In this document: in pieces, positions 50,950 through 59,691 of the stretch
Layout of the letters: each line of letters starts with the position of its first letter
How positions within the stretch are numbered: the first letter of the stretch is position 1
Notes under the pieces: generated by a model
What the model saw: the letters and a program-made list of their open reading frames with translations, nothing else
The model's database searches: none
Told to the model about the DNA's origin: nothing
Source of the DNA: an uncultured Ruminococcus sp.
GTDB lineage: Bacteria; Bacillota; Clostridia; Oscillospirales; Ruminococcaceae
Length of the DNA stretch: 64,000 bases
NCBI GenBank assembly: GCA_947178575.1
Contig: CAMWYX010000001.1
Coordinates: forward strand, 1 to 64,000
Direction of reading: 5' to 3'
Position numbers and translations under genes: made by a program

Positions 50950-52167
50950 TTATCCGAAAACTGCAAGGAGGAATCCGGCAGCAATTGCAGAGCCGATAAC
51001 TCCGGCAACGTTAGGACCCATTGCGTGCATAAGCAGGAAGTTAGACGGATTTGCTTTCTGTCCCTCAATCTGCGAAACTCGTGCCGCCATAGGCACGGCA
51101 GATACTCCGGCTGAACCGATAAGCGGATTTATCTTTCCGCCCGTGAGTGCATACATAAGCTTGCCTACAAGAAGTCCGCCCACTGTTGAGAAGCAGAATG
51201 CTGTAAGTCCGAGAACGATTATGAAAAGAGTCTGCAAATTCAAAAAGCTGTCGGCGGCTGTTGTTGCACCGACTGAAATTCCGAGGAATACAGTTACAAT
51301 ATTCATGAGAGCATTCTGAACCGTATCGGAAAGACGTTCAGTAACTCCGCATTCCCTCCAGAGATTGCCGAGCATGAGACAGCCGATAAGCGGAGCTGTC
51401 GACGGAAGGAGAAGTATTACAAACATTGCGACTATAATCGGGAAAAGAATTTTTTCTGTTTTGGAAACAACTCTGTTCTGTTCCATCTTGACTTTGCGTT
51501 CTTTTTCAGTTGTGAGAAGTCGCATAAGAGGCGGCTGAATCATCGGGATAAGAGCCATATAAGAATAGGCGGCGATTGCTATAGGTCCGAGAAGTTCCGG
51601 AGCAAGTTTTGTTGTAAGGAAAATAGCTGTAGGACCGTCCGCACCGCCGATAATTCCTATAGCGGCAGCCTGATTTCCGGTGAATCCGAGGAGTACAGCC
51701 CCGAAAAATGCGAGAAATACGCCCATCTGTGCAGCAGCTCCGAGGAGGAGGCTTTTAGGGTTTGCAATAAGAGGTCCGAAGTCCGTCATTGCACCTACAC
51801 CCATGAATATCAGTGACGGATAAATTCCGGCTTTTACTCCTATGTACAGAATATCGAGCAGTCCGCCCTCTGACATTATCCGCCCGTAGCTGTGATAATA
51901 TTCGCTGTTATGGTCGAGAAAATCCGACCACAACTGGGGGTGATACAAAGCGTCGGTTGATTCCGGCGTGAAGTATGAGAGATTGACAAGCAGACAGCCG
52001 AATGCTATTCCGACAAGGAGAAGGGGTTCAAACTTTTTCTTGATTCCGAGATAGAGGAGAACGCAGGAAACGGCAATCATGATAAGATTTTTCCAGCCTC
52101 CGTCAACGAGGAAGCTGTGAAATCCCGAACCTTCCCACAAGTCTTTGAGGGTCTGAAGAATATCCAT
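50950..52167 (-). CDS. oadB: Na+-translocating decarboxylase beta subunit (OadB)
   Basis: This 405-residue multi-pass membrane subunit catalyses decarboxylation of carboxybiotin coupled to Na+ export. The conserved [10 protein letters not shown] loop with the essential Asp and the [18 protein letters not shown] stretch are present. Family-typical length. It is the last gene of the minus-strand operon oadA, gamma-like, biotin carrier, oadB. GGAGGG ribosome binding site 13 bases after the biotin-carrier gene. A shared terminator follows. Confidence 0.95.
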   Translation of the reverse strand: MDILQTLKDLWEGSGFHSFLVDGGWKNLIMIAVSCVLLYLGIKKKFEPLLLVGIAFGCLLVNLSYFTPESTDALYHPQLWSDFLDHNSEYYHSYGRIMSEGGLLDILYIGVKAGIYPSLIFMGVGAMTDFGPLIANPKSLLLGAAAQMGVFLAFFGAVLLGFTGNQAAAIGIIGGADGPTAIFLTTKLAPELLGPIAIAAYSYMALIPMIQPPLMRLLTTEKERKVKMEQNRVVSKTEKILFPIIVAMFVILLLPSTAPLIGCLMLGNLWRECGVTERLSDTVQNALMNIVTVFLGISVGATTAADSFLNLQTLFIIVLGLTAFCFSTVGGLLVGKLMYALTGGKINPLIGSAGVSAVPMAARVSQIEGQKANPSNFLLMHAMGPNVAGVIGSAIAAGFLLAVFG

Positions 52168-52179
52168 TTTCCGCCCTCC

Positions 52180-52575
52180 TTATGCTATGATAACAAGCGG
52201 TGAACCGGTATCTACAACTGCTCCCTTGCTTGTGACAATCTGTGCAACAGTTCCGTCTTTCGGGGAGACGATTTCGTTTTCCATTTTCATGGCTTCGAGA
52301 ATAACAAGAATCTGACCTGATTTCACGGTGTCGCCCTGATTTACTTCAATCCGGAGAATATTTCCGGGCATAGGTGCGGAAACCGTTTCACCGGCAGCAA
52401 GATTAACCGGAGCAGGAGCTGGTGCAGGTGCGGAGACGACAGGTGCAGGAGTTTCCGGAACGGCAGTCTGTGCCGGAGCAGGTGCAAGAGCCTCATACTC
52501 GTCAAGAAGTATTGCCTTTCCCTTTTCGACTTCTACTTCATACGTTTTTCCGTTGAGAGTAACTTTATATTTCAT
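52180..52575 (-). CDS. Biotin carrier subunit of the Na+-pumping decarboxylase
   Basis: This 131-residue protein has a short N-terminal segment, an Ala/Pro-rich flexible linker (about 30-60) and a C-terminal biotinyl domain with ILEAMKMENE, whose lysine carries biotin. It shuttles CO2 from the carboxyltransferase (OadA) to the membrane subunit (OadB). In many oxaloacetate decarboxylases this domain is fused to the alpha subunit. Here it is separate, as in clostridial and methylmalonyl-CoA-type systems. AAGGAGG ribosome binding site. Confidence 0.93.
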   Translation of the reverse strand: MKYKVTLNGKTYEVEVEKGKAILLDEYEALAPAPAQTAVPETPAPVVSAPAPAPAPVNLAAGETVSAPMPGNILRIEVNQGDTVKSGQILVILEAMKMENEIVSPKDGTVAQIVTSKGAVVDTGSPLVIIA

Positions 52576-52577
52576 AA

Positions 52578-52964
52578 TTATTTGACCTCCTTGATTGAAA
52601 TAAACCGCAGTTCGTTGAGCGGAGTCTGCATTTTATCGGCAACGATAGCCATAATCATAGCGGCTTCCTTATCCGGTACGTTATAGAGTTTGACGTGACC
52701 GGCAGAACCCGGAGCAGCAGGGGCAGGGGGTTCGGGAACGGGTTCGGGCTTTTTTTCGACGATTTTTTCATCAACTTTAGCGGCAGCGGCTTTTGATTCC
52801 TTGCTTTTGAATATCGAGCCTGTTATATACAGAACGCACATCAGGAGAACAAGACCGAAAAATACAACGCAGTATCCGAAAATTGCCGTTACTGCGGCAT
52901 CGCCTATGCCGATTTTTGTACCGCTTTCCGCCGACTGAACAGCTGCGAGAAGATACATATTCAT
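52578..52964 (-). CDS. Na+-pump decarboxylase gamma (OadG-like) subunit
   Basis: This 128-residue protein has one membrane segment (about 28-50), a Lys/Glu then Pro/Ala-rich cytoplasmic stretch and a small conserved C-terminal part. This fits the OadG family, which links alpha and beta subunits and helps assembly. It lies between oadA and the biotin carrier gene, with an AAGGGGG ribosome binding site. The Pro-rich tail is longer than in minimal OadG proteins. Confidence 0.82.
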   Translation of the reverse strand: MNMYLLAAVQSAESGTKIGIGDAAVTAIFGYCVVFFGLVLLMCVLYITGSIFKSKESKAAAAKVDEKIVEKKPEPVPEPPAPAAPGSAGHVKLYNVPDKEAAMIMAIVADKMQTPLNELRFISIKEVK

Positions 52965-52976
52965 ACAGTTGCCCCC

Positions 52977-54374
52977 TTACATTTCCTCGATTGTGTAAAC
53001 GGCTTCGTTTTCCTCCTGTGCCTTGCGGTTCTGGAGGAATTTAATTGTCTGGTCAGGATAGCAGATATAACTCATTACATCTTCTTCGCATCGGCAGAGG
53101 TCGCCGAGGGCTTCTTTTGCGATTCTGAAATCTTCGCCGGTACGTTTTTCATCTTCCGCACGGCAGTCAACGGGCATATCGTCTCCGAGAACTTTTTTGG
53201 AAAGGTCGGGGTCTATCGGTGCAGGAGCGATTCCGTATTCGCCTTTTATGTAGTTCTTGACTTCTTTTGAAATATTTTTATAGCGTTCGCCGACGAGTAC
53301 ATTTGTTACAGCCTGATTTCCCACCATCTGCGAAAGCGGAGTTACAAGAGGCGGATAGCCGAGGTCTGCACGTACTTTCGGGATTTCGGCGAGTGCGGCA
53401 TCGAATTTGTCCATAGCGTGCATATCGGTGAGGTTTGCTATCATATTCGAGAGCATACCGCCGGGGACTTTGTACACAAGAGCCTGAGCATCTGTGGCAA
53501 GGCTTTTAGGATTGAGCTGACCGTTATCGATATACTTCTGCTTGATGGGCTTGAAAAAGTCGTTCACTTTGTTTATGATGTCCTCGTCAAGACCGCAGTC
53601 GATTCCGTACTGCTGGAGAGCGTAGAACATAGTTTCCGTGGAGGGCTGAGAAGTTCCGCCGGAGAACGCAGAGCAGGCAGTATCAATTACATCGATTCCG
53701 GATTCGATTGCTTTCAGAATGGTCATGTATGCCATTCCGGTGGTGCAGTGAGTGTGGAGAATAAGCGTCATATCGCCGATAGCGTCCTTTATTCCTTTGA
53801 TAAGGTGTTCGGCTTCATACGGTGACATAGTACCTGCCATATCTTTCAGGCAGATTGTATCGAATCCCATTTTTTTGAGTTCACGGCACATTTCGATATA
53901 CTTTTCAACGGTATGGACAGGGCTTTGAGTGTAGGAGATACAGCCGGAAGCGACCGTCCTTTTTTTTGCGAATTTCTTTACCGAACTGAGAGCAGTCTCG
54001 ATATTTCTAAAATCGTTGAGAGCGTCGAAGATACGGATAACATCGATTCCGTTTTTGATTGAAAGTTCGATGAATTTTTCAACGACATCATCGTGATAGT
54101 GCTTGTAGCCGAGAAGATTCTGACCTCTGAGGAGCATCTGCAATCTTGTATTCGGGAGATTTTTCCGGAGATTGCGTAATCTTTCCCACGGGTCTTCATT
54201 AAGATAACGCAGGCATGAGTCAAATGTTGCTCCGCCCCAGCACTCGATTGAATAATATCCTGCCTTGTCCATATCGGCGAGTATTTCTTCATAATCACTG
54301 TATGGCAGACGGGTTGCCATTAAAGACTGATTGGCATCACGCAGGACTGTTTCTGTAATCTGTACTTTTTTCAT
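52977..54374 (-). CDS. oadA: Oxaloacetate decarboxylase alpha / pyruvate carboxylase subunit B-type carboxyltransferase
   Basis: This 465-residue cytoplasmic carboxyltransferase moves the carboxyl group of oxaloacetate to biotin. The core starts ITETVLRDANQSLMATR, with CLKDMAG and LHTHCTTG metal-site motifs, followed by the C-terminal PYC_OADA-type domain. The biotinyl domain is not fused and is encoded downstream. First gene of the operon, GGAGG ribosome binding site, promoter at 54508-54536. In a succinate- or acetate-forming fermenter it would couple oxaloacetate decarboxylation to a sodium gradient. Confidence 0.94.
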   Translation of the reverse strand: MKKVQITETVLRDANQSLMATRLPYSDYEEILADMDKAGYYSIECWGGATFDSCLRYLNEDPWERLRNLRKNLPNTRLQMLLRGQNLLGYKHYHDDVVEKFIELSIKNGIDVIRIFDALNDFRNIETALSSVKKFAKKRTVASGCISYTQSPVHTVEKYIEMCRELKKMGFDTICLKDMAGTMSPYEAEHLIKGIKDAIGDMTLILHTHCTTGMAYMTILKAIESGIDVIDTACSAFSGGTSQPSTETMFYALQQYGIDCGLDEDIINKVNDFFKPIKQKYIDNGQLNPKSLATDAQALVYKVPGGMLSNMIANLTDMHAMDKFDAALAEIPKVRADLGYPPLVTPLSQMVGNQAVTNVLVGERYKNISKEVKNYIKGEYGIAPAPIDPDLSKKVLGDDMPVDCRAEDEKRTGEDFRIAKEALGDLCRCEEDVMSYICYPDQTIKFLQNRKAQEENEAVYTIEEM

Positions 54375-54394
54375 GTATTATTCCTCCTTGTAAA

Positions 54395-54470
54395 GCAGAA
54401 TATATTTCCGGATATTCTGCCGAATGTTGCATATTCAGAATTATTCAAATGATTCTGAACAGATATTTGA
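54395..54470 (-). promoter_or_regulatory. Structured leader of the oad operon with alternative hairpins
   Basis: GCAGAATAT (54395-54403) and ATATTCTGC (54412-54420) form a 9-bp stem next to the oadA ribosome binding site. TTCAGAAT (54434-54441) and ATTCTGAA (54452-54459) form a second stem. TTCAAAT (54444-54450) and ATTTGAA (54464-54470) form a third that cannot coexist with the second except as a pseudoknot. The CAGAAT/ATTCTG word recurs and could also be protein-binding. The rest of the 351-base intergenic region holds only the two divergent promoters. Confidence 0.45.
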
Positions 54471-54507
54471 ATTAACTGCACAAAGTCAGATAAATCATAC
54501 ACAGAAT

Positions 54508-54536
54508 ATTATAGCACATTGCAAAATAAATTTCCA
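54508..54536 (-). promoter_or_regulatory. Probable promoter of the oad operon
   Basis: On the minus strand: TGGAAA -35 (54531-54536), 17-base spacer, TATAAT -10 (54508-54513) preceded by TGC (extended -10). It gives a leader of about 130 bases. Confidence 0.55.
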
Positions 54537-54614
54537 GTGTTTTTACTGATTTTTTATTTTAATTATATATATCCGTGTTTTAATACGTTTTCTGACGAAT
54601 TTTAAGTTTTTTTC

Positions 54615-54643
54615 TTGACATTTGGAATATTATGTATTATAAT
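54615..54643 (+). promoter_or_regulatory. Consensus promoter of the VanY-like gene
   Basis: TTGACA (54615-54620), 17-base spacer, TATAAT (54638-54643), both perfect. About 75 bases of leader to ATG 54726 with an AGAGGA ribosome binding site. Confidence 0.82.
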
Positions 54644-54725
54644 AAAAGATATACATAGAAATAAAATGAAACCTGTGCCTGAATACACACTGAACAGGCT
54701 TTAAGAACAAAACGAGAGGAATAAA

Positions 54726-55652
54726 ATGAGAAAAAAACATATACGCTGGGGAAAGCTGATTAGCGCAATGTTTGGTGTGTCTTGTGTTATTTTCTTTGCT
54801 GACGGATTTCGCCGTCTTGTTTCAAGGGACAGAACTTCCGAAAAAATAACCGAAATCGGAACTTTTCTTCATACCGGAGAAAGTCCGGACGGGAAAAATG
54901 AAAAAATAAATAAAATTAATTCGGCAGGTTCAGGATATAAAACAGAGATACTCACATCGGACAAGCTTTCTCAGGGCTATCTTGCCCTTTCCAATGCAGT
55001 GAATCCTCCGTCGGCAGTTTCATTGCAATACTTTGTCAATCTGTATGACAATAAAAACGAGTTCTATGATGTAATGGATAACACCGCCATACTTAACAGG
55101 GAAGCGGCATTTGCTCTTAACCGTCTGATGGCAGATTATACGGCTGCAACATCACTTACGAATTTTATCGTGTGCGGAACTACCGGAACATATACCGCCA
55201 TGGATTGGGCAATTCCAAGAAGCTGTCCCGATTCTTCGGCAGGAAATTCCGTCGATTTGGCAATAAAAAATAACGGCGAAATAATAGAATATGACGGTCT
55301 CGACAGCGAAAGCTGGATTATCCGGAACTGTCACCATTACGGATATGTCGTCCGCTATCCCGAGGGCAAGGAGGATATAACCGGTGTTGAATATGCTCCG
55401 TGGCATCTGACATATGTCGGACAACCCCACGCTTCAGCAATGAAAGAATTTGATATGTGTCTCGAAGAATATGTTTCGGCTATCGGCAGACTCAATAATT
55501 CACAGTTTGTATATGATGTCGGGATAGATAAGTATGAAGTCTATTATGTGCCGACTTTCGGTGATTCTACAGAAATAAAAGTTCCCGAAAACAGGGACTA
55601 TAATGTATCCGGCGACAATTACGGCGGATTCATAATAACAGCAAAAAAATAA
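54726..55652 (+). CDS. VanY-like (M15B) exported protein with lost catalytic residues
   Basis: This 308-residue protein has an N-terminal membrane anchor (about 10-27), a linker and a domain aligning with VanY D,D-carboxypeptidases, best seen in YGYVVRYPEGKEDITG and PWHLTYVG. The zinc motif SxHxxGxAxD reads SxxxDSSAGNSVD, with Ser170 in place of the first His, while Asp177 remains. The general-base Glu before PWH is Ala224, and His227 remains. Peptidase activity by the known mechanism is therefore unlikely. A peptidoglycan-binding or regulatory role is inference. It is next to a DacF-like protein with the same kind of loss. Confidence 0.75.
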   Translation: MRKKHIRWGKLISAMFGVSCVIFFADGFRRLVSRDRTSEKITEIGTFLHTGESPDGKNEKINKINSAGSGYKTEILTSDKLSQGYLALSNAVNPPSAVSLQYFVNLYDNKNEFYDVMDNTAILNREAAFALNRLMADYTAATSLTNFIVCGTTGTYTAMDWAIPRSCPDSSAGNSVDLAIKNNGEIIEYDGLDSESWIIRNCHHYGYVVRYPEGKEDITGVEYAPWHLTYVGQPHASAMKEFDMCLEEYVSAIGRLNNSQFVYDVGIDKYEVYYVPTFGDSTEIKVPENRDYNVSGDNYGGFIITAKK

Positions 55653-55688
55653 AAACGGTTCGGAATGCTGTATTCTGAGCCGGTTTTT
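55651..55688 (+). terminator. Intrinsic terminator after the VanY-like gene
   Basis: A long stem (55651-55666 with 55672-55688) with a single bulge and a T-run. The left arm overlaps the stop codon of the VanY-like gene. Confidence 0.75.
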
Positions 55689-55734
55689 CATATTATAAGC
55701 CTTTTCTGCATAAAATATATGGGGTGATATTTTT

Positions 55735-56865
55735 ATGAAGAAAATCTGTATAATCATAGCCGTCATATTAACAGCGGGGCTGATATTTCCGGAAAATATC
55801 CACGCCGAAGACATTTCCGGAACATCTGCATACGTCCTTATGGAAGCCTCAACAGGTATGGTTCTTGAGGAGGAAAACAGCAGTAAACATCTTAATATCG
55901 GCTATCTCAGCAAGCTGATGACCATACTTCTCATTGCGGAAGATATTGAGACGGGAAAATATCTGCTTTCAACAGAACTGACCGCCTCGGAAAGCGTAAA
56001 AGATACAAAAGGTTCTGTAATATGGCTCGAAACCGGAGACCGAATGACTGTTGACGAACTCCTGAAAGCTGTGATTGTCGGAAATGCAAATGATGCCGTC
56101 ACAGTTCTTGCGGAAAAATCGGAAAGAAATATCGAAAATTTCACTATGCGTATGAACAGCGAGGCTTTCGACCTCGGTCTTAGAGATACCGCATTTCTGT
56201 CACCTTATGGATATTACGACGAGCGGGAATATTCCACCGCCCATGACGTTGCTGTTATATGTTCGGAATTGACAGAATATGATTTCCTTAAACCGTATTT
56301 CAAAATATGGCGTGATTTCATAAAAGAGGGTAAAACAGAACTCGTCAACGAAAATACCCTTTCACGGACATATGAAAATCACGCCGGATTCAAGGCATCA
56401 CATTCCGAACAATCCGGATTCTGTATCGCCGAAGCAGGAGAAAACGAAAGCGGAATCTGCTATATATCCGTGATTTTAAATGCACCGGACAGCGATACCT
56501 TATTTAAAGAAGCAAGACAGCTCATAAAAAAGGGATTCAGTAATTATAAGGTGACAGCGACAATGTTTCCGGACGAAATGCTCATGCCCGTTAAAGTCCG
56601 GAGCGGTCGGGAAACAGCAGTCGAAATATCCCTGCGGAGACAGAGCAGACTTGTTGTTCCGAAAAGTGTCGCAGAACTCAGTACAGCCGTAGTTATTCCG
56701 GAATATCTTAACGCTCCTGTTAAACAGGGGCAGGTCATAGGGACGGCTGCTTTCTACAGCGAGAAAAATCAGGTGTGTGAAATAGATATAATCGCTGAAA
56801 ATGATGTAGAAAAACTTGATTTTCTGTATGTGTTCAAGGAGATGTTGTTAAATATGCTGAAATAA
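55735..56865 (+). CDS. DacF-like (S11) exported protein with all three active-site boxes degenerate
   Basis: This 376-residue protein has a signal peptide ending near residue 24 (NIHA), an S11 D,D-carboxypeptidase domain and a C-terminal beta domain (PBP5_C-like). The fold-level match is strong (SAYVLMEASTGMVL, LETGDRMTVDELL, NANDAVTVLAE). The serine box SxxK reads YLSK (57-60), SxN reads NAN (117-119) and KTG reads KAS (220-222). The acylated serine is thus missing, and so are partner residues. It is likely a pseudo-enzyme that may bind peptidoglycan. About 80 bases after the VanY-like gene, separated by a terminator. Confidence 0.82.
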   Translation: MKKICIIIAVILTAGLIFPENIHAEDISGTSAYVLMEASTGMVLEEENSSKHLNIGYLSKLMTILLIAEDIETGKYLLSTELTASESVKDTKGSVIWLETGDRMTVDELLKAVIVGNANDAVTVLAEKSERNIENFTMRMNSEAFDLGLRDTAFLSPYGYYDEREYSTAHDVAVICSELTEYDFLKPYFKIWRDFIKEGKTELVNENTLSRTYENHAGFKASHSEQSGFCIAEAGENESGICYISVILNAPDSDTLFKEARQLIKKGFSNYKVTATMFPDEMLMPVKVRSGRETAVEISLRRQSRLVVPKSVAELSTAVVIPEYLNAPVKQGQVIGTAAFYSEKNQVCEIDIIAENDVEKLDFLYVFKEMLLNMLK

Positions 56866-56918
56866 TCTGTTGAAATTTGTTTAGATTTCACAAAAGTGGA
56901 TTTAGTTTATAAAGGTAC

Positions 56919-56947
56919 TTGAAAAATTTTCAAAAATATGGTATGAT
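56919..56947 (+). promoter_or_regulatory. Probable pgi promoter
   Basis: TTGAAA -35 (56919-56924), 17-base spacer, TATGAT -10 (56942-56947) with an upstream TG. A small AACGGC/GCCGTT hairpin (56965-56970 with 56976-56981) lies just before the GGAGGT ribosome binding site. Confidence 0.6.
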
Positions 56948-56996
56948 ATATTTGATAATTTGATAACGGCTTATTGCCGTTTATGGAGGTAATAAA

Positions 56997-58331
56997 ATGT
57001 CATTAAAGCTTAACACAAAATATCTTCAGGATTTCGTCAATGCTGATGAACTTGAAGGCATAAAAGCTCAGGTTGAAGCCACTGCGGTTTCACTTCACAA
57101 CAAATCCGGTCTCGGCAATGATTTCCTCGGCTGGGTTAATCTTCCCACTGACTACGACAAGGAAGAATTTGCAAGAATAAAGGCAGCTGCCGAAAAAATT
57201 CAGAAAAATTCCGATATTCTTATCGTTATCGGAATCGGCGGTTCATATCTCGGTGCACGTGCTGCTATCGAACTTCTTAAATCGCCACTTTACAATAATA
57301 TGAAAAAGGATACTCCCGATATTTACTATGTCGGCAACAGCATAAATCCGACTTATCTCAACGAGATAATCGCTCTCTGCGATGGCAAGGATTTTTCTGT
57401 TAACGTAATATCCAAATCCGGTACAACTACAGAACCCGCTCTCGCTTTCCGTATCTTCAAGAAAATGGTTGAAGATAAGTACGGCAAGGAAGAAGCCAAA
57501 AACCGTATCTTTGCAACCACCGACAAGGCAAGAGGAACTCTCAAGAATCTTTCCGATACCGAGGGCTACGAAACATTTGTAATTCCGGACGATGTAGGCG
57601 GACGTTTCTCTGTTCTTACAGCTGTAGGACTTCTCCCGATTGCCGTTGCAGGCTGTGATATTGATGCACTCATGAAAGGTGCTGCAAAGGCTCAGGCTGA
57701 TTTCTGCGCCGATTTTGACAACAATGACTGCTATAAGTATGCCGCTCTCAGAAATATCCTCTACAGAAAAGGAAAATCCGTTGAAATGCTCGTTTCCTAT
57801 GACCCGAGTTTCGTTATGATGTCCGAGTGGTATAAACAGCTTTTCGGCGAAAGCGAAGGCAAGGACAACAAGGGTATTTTCCCGTCTTCCGTTACTTTCT
57901 CGACAGACCTGCATTCAATGGGTCAGTATATTCAGGACGGCGCCCGCATTATGTTCGAGACCGTTGTTGACATCAAAAATCCGAAGTCAGACCTTTTCCT
58001 TGAGGAAGATGCCGAAAATCTCGACGGTCTGAACTTCCTTACAAATCAGAATATGTCCGTAGTAAACCGTCGTGCTTTCGAGGGAACTGTTCTCGCTCAC
58101 ACAGAGGGCGGAGTTCCGAATATTATTCTTGAACTCGACGACACTACAGAAGAAAACGTCGGATATATGATTTATTTCTTCGAGAAAGCCTGTGCAATCT
58201 CAGGATATGTCCTCGGAGTAAATCCGTTCAATCAGCCGGGCGTTGAAAGCTATAAGTCCAATATGTTCGCTCTCCTCGGTAAACCCGGATACGAGGGTGC
58301 AAAAGCTGAACTTGAGGCAAAACTCGGTTAA
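56997..58331 (+). CDS. pgi: Glucose-6-phosphate isomerase
   Basis: This 444-residue cytoplasmic enzyme interconverts glucose 6-phosphate and fructose 6-phosphate in glycolysis. [21 protein letters not shown] and the C-terminal [12 protein letters not shown] are diagnostic of the shorter bacterial form. GGAGGT ribosome binding site. It has its own promoter. Codon choice leans towards that of well-expressed genes. Confidence 0.97.
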   Translation: MSLKLNTKYLQDFVNADELEGIKAQVEATAVSLHNKSGLGNDFLGWVNLPTDYDKEEFARIKAAAEKIQKNSDILIVIGIGGSYLGARAAIELLKSPLYNNMKKDTPDIYYVGNSINPTYLNEIIALCDGKDFSVNVISKSGTTTEPALAFRIFKKMVEDKYGKEEAKNRIFATTDKARGTLKNLSDTEGYETFVIPDDVGGRFSVLTAVGLLPIAVAGCDIDALMKGAAKAQADFCADFDNNDCYKYAALRNILYRKGKSVEMLVSYDPSFVMMSEWYKQLFGESEGKDNKGIFPSSVTFSTDLHSMGQYIQDGARIMFETVVDIKNPKSDLFLEEDAENLDGLNFLTNQNMSVVNRRAFEGTVLAHTEGGVPNIILELDDTTEENVGYMIYFFEKACAISGYVLGVNPFNQPGVESYKSNMFALLGKPGYEGAKAELEAKLG

Positions 58332-58362
58332 TCCGATTTGCAAATAAATCAGGCATATGACA

Positions 58363-58405
58363 CATGAGAACCGCTTTAATCTGACTTCTTAAGCCGGTTC
58401 TCATG
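58363..58405 (+). promoter_or_regulatory. Long hairpin between pgi and the P-loop gene
   Basis: CATGAGAACCG (58363-58373) pairs perfectly with CGGTTCTCATG (58395-58405), with more pairing inside the 21-base loop. No T-tract follows, so it is not a normal terminator. A second palindrome, GTCTTTAAAGAC (58417-58428), lies just before the next AAGGAG. It could be an RNA-processing or stability element. Confidence 0.5.
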
Positions 58406-58442
58406 AAAATAACACTGTCTTTAAAGACGGAAGGAGTAATTT

Positions 58443-58850
58443 ATGATTAAGCTTATCACAGGCAGAAGAGGTACAGGTAAGACCAAAATTCTTATCGACC
58501 AGATTAACGAGACTGTAAAGTCTACAAGCGGAAATATCGTCTGCATCGAAAAAGGCGACAACGTAAGACGTTCTATCAGCTATAAAGTAAGATGGTGCGA
58601 TGTTGAGCAGTTCGGTATCGAGGGCGTTGACGCTTTCTACGGATTCGTTGCCGGTATGCTCGCAGGAAACTATGATATAAAAGACATCTACGTTGACGGA
58701 ATTTTCAGAATAGTCGGCAGAGATTACGAGGCTTTCGGTGCAATGCTCGAAAAGCTGGACAAGCTCACAAGCGATGATACAAATGTTGTGTTCACTGTTT
58801 CGGCAGATATTGAGGAACTTTCAGAAAACGTAAAACAGTTCGTAAAATAA
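58443..58850 (+). CDS. Small P-loop ATP-binding protein of unknown function
   Basis: This 135-residue protein starts with a Walker A motif (GRRGTGKT, residues 7-14) and has a Walker B-like strand ending in IYVDG near residue 80. It has no recognisable partner domain. It probably belongs to a conserved clostridial family of single-domain P-loop proteins whose role I do not know. AAGGAG ribosome binding site. Lies downstream of pgi behind a long hairpin. Confidence 0.75.
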   Translation: MIKLITGRRGTGKTKILIDQINETVKSTSGNIVCIEKGDNVRRSISYKVRWCDVEQFGIEGVDAFYGFVAGMLAGNYDIKDIYVDGIFRIVGRDYEAFGAMLEKLDKLTSDDTNVVFTVSADIEELSENVKQFVK

Positions 58851-58890
58851 AATTAAGAAACCGATTTTTCAAAATTTTCCGGATTTGCTA

Positions 58891-58919
58891 TTGACATATG
58901 CGGAAAATTAGTGTATAAT
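58891..58919 (+). promoter_or_regulatory. yceD-rpmF promoter (perfect consensus)
   Basis: TTGACA (58891-58896), 17-base spacer, TATAAT (58914-58919). Short leader to ATG 58951. Confidence 0.85.
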
Positions 58920-58950
58920 ATACTTTGTAATGCTCTGAAGGATTTGTAAT

Positions 58951-59406
58951 ATGATTATTAATTTAAAACAGCTTTTCAGTATCACGGGCGAAAGCATGGA
59001 TATTGACTACAGCATCAGTCCGGAACAGCTTGAAGGCATAAAGGGCTGTGTTCTTAGTTCTCCTATGACTGTCAGAGGCAGGATTTTTAACAGGGCGGGT
59101 GTGGTGTATCTTAAGTATACCCTTGAAGCTCCGCTTCTTGTTGCTTGCGACAGATGTCTGAAAGAACTGGTTAAAATCTGTAAGTTTGACTGTGAGCATA
59201 TTGTTGTCCCCTCTGTCAGCGGCGATAATGATGATTATATCGTTGCCGACGGCGAGAGCATTGAGCTGAATGAAATCGCAGTTTCTGATTTGCTGTTGCT
59301 GTTGCCTACCAAAAATCTCTGTAAGCAAGACTGCAGGGGATTGTGTATGGTTTGTGGCTGTGACCTTAATGAAAAAATCTGCGAACATCAAACAATCGAG
59401 TCGTGA
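58951..59406 (+). CDS. yceD: YceD/DUF177 family protein
   Basis: This 151-residue protein of the DUF177 family has the conserved CDRCL motif (about residues 70-74), an acidic middle and a C-terminal cysteine cluster (LCKQDCRGLCMVCGCDLN). Members are almost always encoded with rpmF and have been linked to 23S rRNA or large-subunit assembly. AAGGA ribosome binding site. It is 24 bases upstream of rpmF. Confidence 0.9.
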   Translation: MIINLKQLFSITGESMDIDYSISPEQLEGIKGCVLSSPMTVRGRIFNRAGVVYLKYTLEAPLLVACDRCLKELVKICKFDCEHIVVPSVSGDNDDYIVADGESIELNEIAVSDLLLLLPTKNLCKQDCRGLCMVCGCDLNEKICEHQTIES

Positions 59407-59430
59407 GACTCTTAATAAGGAGGTGCCAGA

Positions 59431-59616
59431 ATGGCTGTACCAAAGAGAAAAACTTCCAAGGCAAGACGTGACAAGAGACGTTCTGCTGTATGGAAGCTCG
59501 ATACACCCGCAATGTCAAAATGCAGTAACTGCGGTGCTTTCAAAGCTCCACACAAAGTCTGCAAGGCGTGCGGATTCTACAAGGGCGTAAAGGTTCTTAA
59601 TCTTGATGAGGAATAA
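59431..59616 (+). CDS. rpmF: Ribosomal protein L32
   Basis: This 61-residue large-subunit protein begins MAVPKRKTSKARRDKRR and keeps the four zinc-ribbon cysteines (CSNCG and CKACG), so it is the zinc-containing form. An AAGGAGGTG ribosome binding site lies just before ATG. In many bacteria plsX follows. Here a terminator and a radical SAM gene follow. Confidence 0.98.
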   Translation: MAVPKRKTSKARRDKRRSAVWKLDTPAMSKCSNCGAFKAPHKVCKACGFYKGVKVLNLDEE

Positions 59617-59634
59617 GCAGTCCGATACATGAGG

Positions 59635-59666
59635 AGGAGAGGAGGCGTGACTTTCTCTCCTTTTTT
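59635..59666 (+). terminator. Intrinsic terminator after rpmF
   Basis: AGGAGAG (59635-59641) pairs with CTCTCCT (59655-59661), followed by a T-tract. Confidence 0.75.
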
Positions 59667-59691
59667 GTAGAAATATGTCTATAGGAGTTTT

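Noticed and set aside
50933-51319. 128-codon plus-strand frame opposite oadB
   Set aside because: Starts inside the bidirectional terminator region and mirrors the conserved beta-subunit gene.
57243-57914. 223-codon minus-strand frame opposite pgi
   Set aside because: Antisense shadow of a highly conserved enzyme gene.
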